In this document: positions 63,501-64,000 of the stretch, piece by piece | How positions within the stretch are numbered: position 1 is the first letter of the stretch | How the letters are laid out: each line of letters opens with the position of its first letter | NCBI GenBank assembly: GCA_002421685.1 | Contig: DISB01000015.1 | Coordinates: 1 to 64,000 of the forward strand | Source: Bacteroidetes bacterium UBA6221 | GTDB taxonomy: Bacteria; Bacteroidota; Bacteroidia; Chitinophagales; Chitinophagaceae | Reading direction: 5' to 3' | Length of the DNA: 64,000 nt | Made by a program: the position numbers and the translations under genes | Notes under the pieces: model-generated | Told to the model about the DNA's origin: nothing | Databases searched by the model: none | Seen by the model: the letters and a program-made list of their open reading frames with translations, nothing else

Positions 63501-64000
63501 TCCGCCTTCGGTAAACAATTATCAATACCGTTGCGTGGTATCAGGTGTATGTACCCCTTCAGCAACATCATCGGCTGCGACATTGACAGTAAATACCAAT
63601 CCTGTGGTGACGGTGCAGCCTAACGCGCAGACAATTATTTGTAGCGGCGATAATGCAAGCTTCCCATTAACAGCTACGGGAACAGGTATCAGCTACCAAT
63701 GGCGGGTATTTAACGGTAGTACATGGACTAACGTGAGCAATGGCGGTATATATGGAGGCGCTACGACTAATACACTCTCGATAACAGGCCCTACTGCACC
63801 CACTACAGCTATTACTTATAAATACCACTGTATAATTACAGGAACCTGTGCTATCATAAGTTCAGATACGTCCACGCTGGCTGTCAACGCAAGGCCGGCT
63901 ATTACGTTGAACCCGGTTAACAAGGCCGTATGCGACAGTACCAATAATGTAACGTTTACTATAGACGCCACCGGTACAGGCCTTACTTATACATGGCAGG
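54556..64000 (+). CDS. giant secreted Ig-like repeat protein (3' end outside window)
   Basis: From ATG 54556 the frame is open through the window edge: at least 3,148 residues. A signal peptide (residues 1-21, ending SAKAQ) leads into a jelly-roll-like region (about 22-190, with NGGFETN at its start), an Ig-like unit (YQW near residue 215), a second non-repeat domain (about 290-500) and then a long series of 96-residue Ig-like units. Each unit has a Cys in TICSGSNTTF, a YQW core and YQYRC, so an intradomain disulfide is likely. It should be a cell-surface or exported adhesin; a C-terminal sorting domain would lie beyond the window. Confidence 0.9.
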   Translation, partial: MKFINCLILLLAFSGSAKAQAFLNGGFETNTAGGTNRYNLNNSSYNNYMSDQTGFGLAAELDIVHTSTTYGIIYSGSYCVGMTGQHDNLSLKLAQPLQVGDTYSFIFYTCKPIYYTTGVDTFYIGLSTTSNSFGTLIYTCDPPPTSGAWTQHTVTFVAPNNGQYITISGRSLGNWRWFDNFVGQPPSVTSDPVGDTICAGTNKQFIITAINTTSYQWQVHNGSSWSNLSNGGVYSGATDDTLTITGATTSINNYQYRCIASDGNGIYDTSAAARLGVNASPTVTSTTGATVCAGTTGKVRATASSGATLEWYDSSSGGTLLHAGDTLTIASPTTTKTYYAAATTAVNGNLAGSYSTNNGSRGVMFDVTPSTNITVTGFDVNIYTGTAAYEIYYKVGTHVGSETNSGAWTLLGTNSSLTSNGSNVATPLGISLSVPLAAGQTYGFYITNSNSVGGTNYTTSGSAGITIASNSALTITGGVGKTYPFGSTYYYRLFSGAIYYEISGCTSSVRTGATLTVNPLPAVTVHPSNSSITSGGNTSFSITATNTTSYQWQVYNGSAWSNVTNTGIYSGATTATLTLTGATTTVNGYLYRCIASNSNGCTPDTSNDGTLTITGTAPSISAHPSNASICSGSNTTFTVTASGTSLSYQWEVHNGSSWTNVTNTGIYSGATTATLTLTGATSAVNSYQYRCVVTGSISPAATSNAATLTVNTAPAITAQPSNSTICSGSNTTFSVTATGTSPTYQWEVHNGSSWANVTNTGIYTGATTNTLTLTGATSAVNTYQYRCVVSGTCTPAATSNAATLTVNSALAITAQPSNSTICSGSNTTFSVTATGTSPTYQWEVHNGSSWANVTNTGIYTGATTNTLTLTGATSAVNTYQYRCVVSGACTPTATSNAATLTINSAPAISAQPSNSTICSGSNTTFSVTATGSTLAYQWEVHNGSSWTNVTNTGIYTGATTNTLTLTGATSAVNTYQYRCVVSGACSPSATSNAATLAVNSAPVVSVHPSNSTIGAGSNTSFSVTATGASLTYQWEVHNGSSWSNVTNTGIYTGATTNTLTLTSVSAAYTTYQYRCVVSGACTPAATSNAATLIVNSAPAITAQPSDSTICSGGNTTFSVTASNAVSYQWQVYNGSSWTNLTNTGIYTGATTSTLTLTGATTAVNSYQYRCEVTGLTSPNAISNAATLTVNAAPAITAQPANSTICSGSNTTFTVTATGTSLTYQWEVYNGSSWTNVTNTGIYTGATTNTLTLTGATSIVNTYQYRCVASEACTPAATSNAATLTVNSAPAITAQPSDSTICSGSNTTFSVTATGSSLTYQWEVYNGSSWSNVSNTGIYTGATTNTLTLTNATTTVNGYQYRCVVSGACSPSATSNTATVTVNSLPAITLHPANSTIGAGSNTSFGITATGTTLIYQWQVNDGSGWANLGNTGIYSGATTNTLNLTTVSATYTTYQYRCIVNGTCTPSDTSTAATLTVNSAPAITAQPYDSTTCSGSNATFSVTASNAVSYQWQVHNGSSWSNVTNTGIYTGATTSTLTLTGATSAVNTYQYRCEVTGLTTPNAASNAATLTVNTAPVITAQPSNSTICSGGNTSFSITASGTALTYQWQVNDGSGWSNLSNTGIYSDVTTATLSLAGTTATQDAYQYRCMVSGACTPSANSNAATLTINPAPAISVHPSDSTICAGNNASFVVTASGTGLTYQWEVNDGSGWASLSNTGIYSGATTNTLSLTAATTVISGYQYRCVVSGTCAPTATSNAATITFNAVPGISLHPVNTSACDGSNTSFSVTATGAGLTYQWQANGGSGWSNLSNTGIYSGVTTNVLALTGVTSGIDGYQYRCVVSGTCSPSVTSNAAALSISSLLTINTHPANTTICVGDNTTFTVAASGAGLTYQWQVNDGSGWSNLSNTGIYSDVTTASLTLTAVTNIQNSYQYRCVISSTCTAPANTNAATLTIYPAPAVTINPANSTICSGDNTSFSITATGNGLTYQWQENNGAGWTDLSNVGIYNGATTNTLSLTGATTAINAYQYRCITTSACALSDTSNPAVITINTSPVITAYPLSTSACDGSNTSFSVAATGAGLTYQWQANDGSGWANLSNTGIYSGATTNNLVLTGATSAVNNYQYRCVISGTCAPSVTSNAASISINSLLTINTHPANAAACAGNNTSFSVVATGAGLTYQWQVNDGSGWANLSNTGIYSDVTTATLQLTAATTAVNTYQYRCVVSSSCTAPTNTNAATLTINVAPAITSQPSNSTVCEGVNTSFGITASGAGITYQWEVNDGSGWANVSNAGIYSGATSNTLLITAPPASANNNQYRCIVGGTCVPGVVSTAATLTVNTAPVIVTQPSGNTICSGNTIAFIVSAAGTSLNYQWQVNDGSGWTNLANTSIYSGATSDTLLLTGTTTAVNTFQYRCQVSGICSPVVTSSAATITVNTAPAINQQPVNRTICEGANTSFNITATGAGIIYQWQMNDGNGWVDLSNTGSYSGVTSNTLSITAATASLSSYQYRCVTGGTCVPGVISSGATLTVNTAPVITGQPVNSTICAGNNTMFSISATGTGLIYQWQVYNGSTWTNITNAGIYSGATTDTLVLTAATSSVNGYQYRCSISGTCSPAATSTVATLTINTAPALTLQPLNSTICEGLNTSFSISAAGTGLSYQWEVYNGSTWSNITNTGIYTGATTSTLTLTAATAAVNGYQYRCSINGTCVPGIVSSSATLTIHVSPVITAQPSGSTICSGNNTSFTIAATGTSLNYQWQVNNGSGWSNISNTGIYTGATTNSLSLTAASTAVNNHQYRCIVSGACAPAATSGAATLIVNALPAITTQPAASTICEGGNTTFSVGATGTGLSYQWQVNNGSGWVNITNTGIYTGATTNNLALTGVTTSVHNDQYRCIVGGTCTPAVTSAAVTLTIQTSPVITVNPVDKTICEGLTHNFTVAATGTGLSYQWQVNNGSGWSNLPNAGIYAGVTTNSLNISGIPPSVNNYQYRCVVSGVCTPSATSSAATLTVNTNPVVTVQPNAQTIICSGDNASFPLTATGTGISYQWRVFNGSTWTNVSNGGIYGGATTNTLSITGPTAPTTAITYKYHCIITGTCAIISSDTSTLAVNARPAITLNPVNKAVCDSTNNVTFTIDATGTGLTYTWQ
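56100..64000 (+). repeat. 288-bp tandem repeat region (96-aa Ig-like units)
   Basis: The YQW codons of successive units fall at 56203, 56497, 56785, 57073, 57361, 57649, 57934, 58222, 58510, 58798, 59083 and then every 288 bp to 63403, followed by 63694 and 63988. Steps are 288 bp except 294, 285, 285, 291 and 294. Units at 56785 and 57073 are almost identical at DNA level, while later ones differ widely. A larger unit of 1,149 bp (four Ig units) is repeated once: 57361/57649/57934 correspond to 58510/58798/59083. Confidence 0.9.

Noticed and set aside
56841..63525. Many minus-strand frames of 60-177 codons in the repeat region
   Set aside because: They repeat with the 288-bp period as mirror images of the Ig-like repeat and lack signals of their own.

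Overview
This window looks like chromosomal DNA of a Bacteroidota bacterium, most likely a Chitinophagales-type relative. The evidence is many promoters with the Bacteroidota -7 element TAnnTTTG, almost no Shine-Dalgarno sequences, the gliding lipoprotein GldD, a type-B L31, PorT-like outer-membrane barrels, a Sec-type (clade II) nitrous oxide reductase operon and a giant Ig-repeat surface protein. Rank below phylum is inference.

Layout. 0.3-13 kb is mostly housekeeping and envelope genes: formate-tetrahydrofolate ligase, two tandem membrane acyltransferases, small lipoproteins, an MCE protein, two PorT-like barrels, a PhnP-like hydrolase, a thioredoxin, L31, a GlmU-like protein and triosephosphate isomerase. 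13.0-14.0 kb is a disturbed tRNA island: tRNA-Glu, an intact tRNA-Arg(CCG), a half copy and a full copy of that tRNA each carrying a 29-nt hairpin in the D-loop, two arrays of 48-bp repeats grown from the tRNA 3' end, and a frameshifted GIY-YIG remnant. 14.1-15.9 kb is an ArsR/SRPBCC/DoxX/DUF4256 operon with visible operators. 16.0-19.3 kb is an MbnP/MbnH copper-type locus with a secreted CxxCxC protein and a lipoprotein. 19.3-20.6 kb holds queD, a flavin-type oxidase and a thioesterase.

20.6-36.5 kb is an NO/N2O respiration and nitrosative-stress island: a 593-aa nitronate-monooxygenase-like orphan, norCB, hemerythrin plus Rrf2 regulator, two heme-copper-like membrane proteins, Ric/ScdA, a DUF1858/DUF2249 protein, an Fe-S assembly factor, and the convergent operon cytochrome c-nosZ-orf-nosL-nosD-nosF-nosY. 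No nitrite reductase is present in the window. Five copies of an ATGAC-N4-RTCAT palindrome precede mbnH, the orphan, norC and the nos operon, with identical spacing to the -7 element at three of these promoters. This suggests one Crp/Fnr-type regulon. A second palindrome (AATAAAAGA-N8-TCTTTTATT) marks the Rrf2 targets.

36.7-43.3 kb holds a TPR sensor, a secreted protein, an alkaline-phosphatase-superfamily enzyme, a serine-palmitoyltransferase-like enzyme and gldD. 43.4-52.4 kb is a tight seven-gene operon that fits no pathway I recognise: HMG-CoA reductase, UbiA-like prenyltransferase, a rifampicin-phosphotransferase-like dikinase, DUF3419 (BtaA-like), a phytol/dolichol-kinase-like enzyme, a GNAT-like protein and an OleC-like adenylating enzyme. 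It is the best candidate for an undescribed (lipid/isoprenoid) system. The last 9.4 kb is a giant secreted protein of at least 3,148 residues, open at the window edge, with about 28 Ig-like units of 96 aa repeating at an almost invariant 288 bp.
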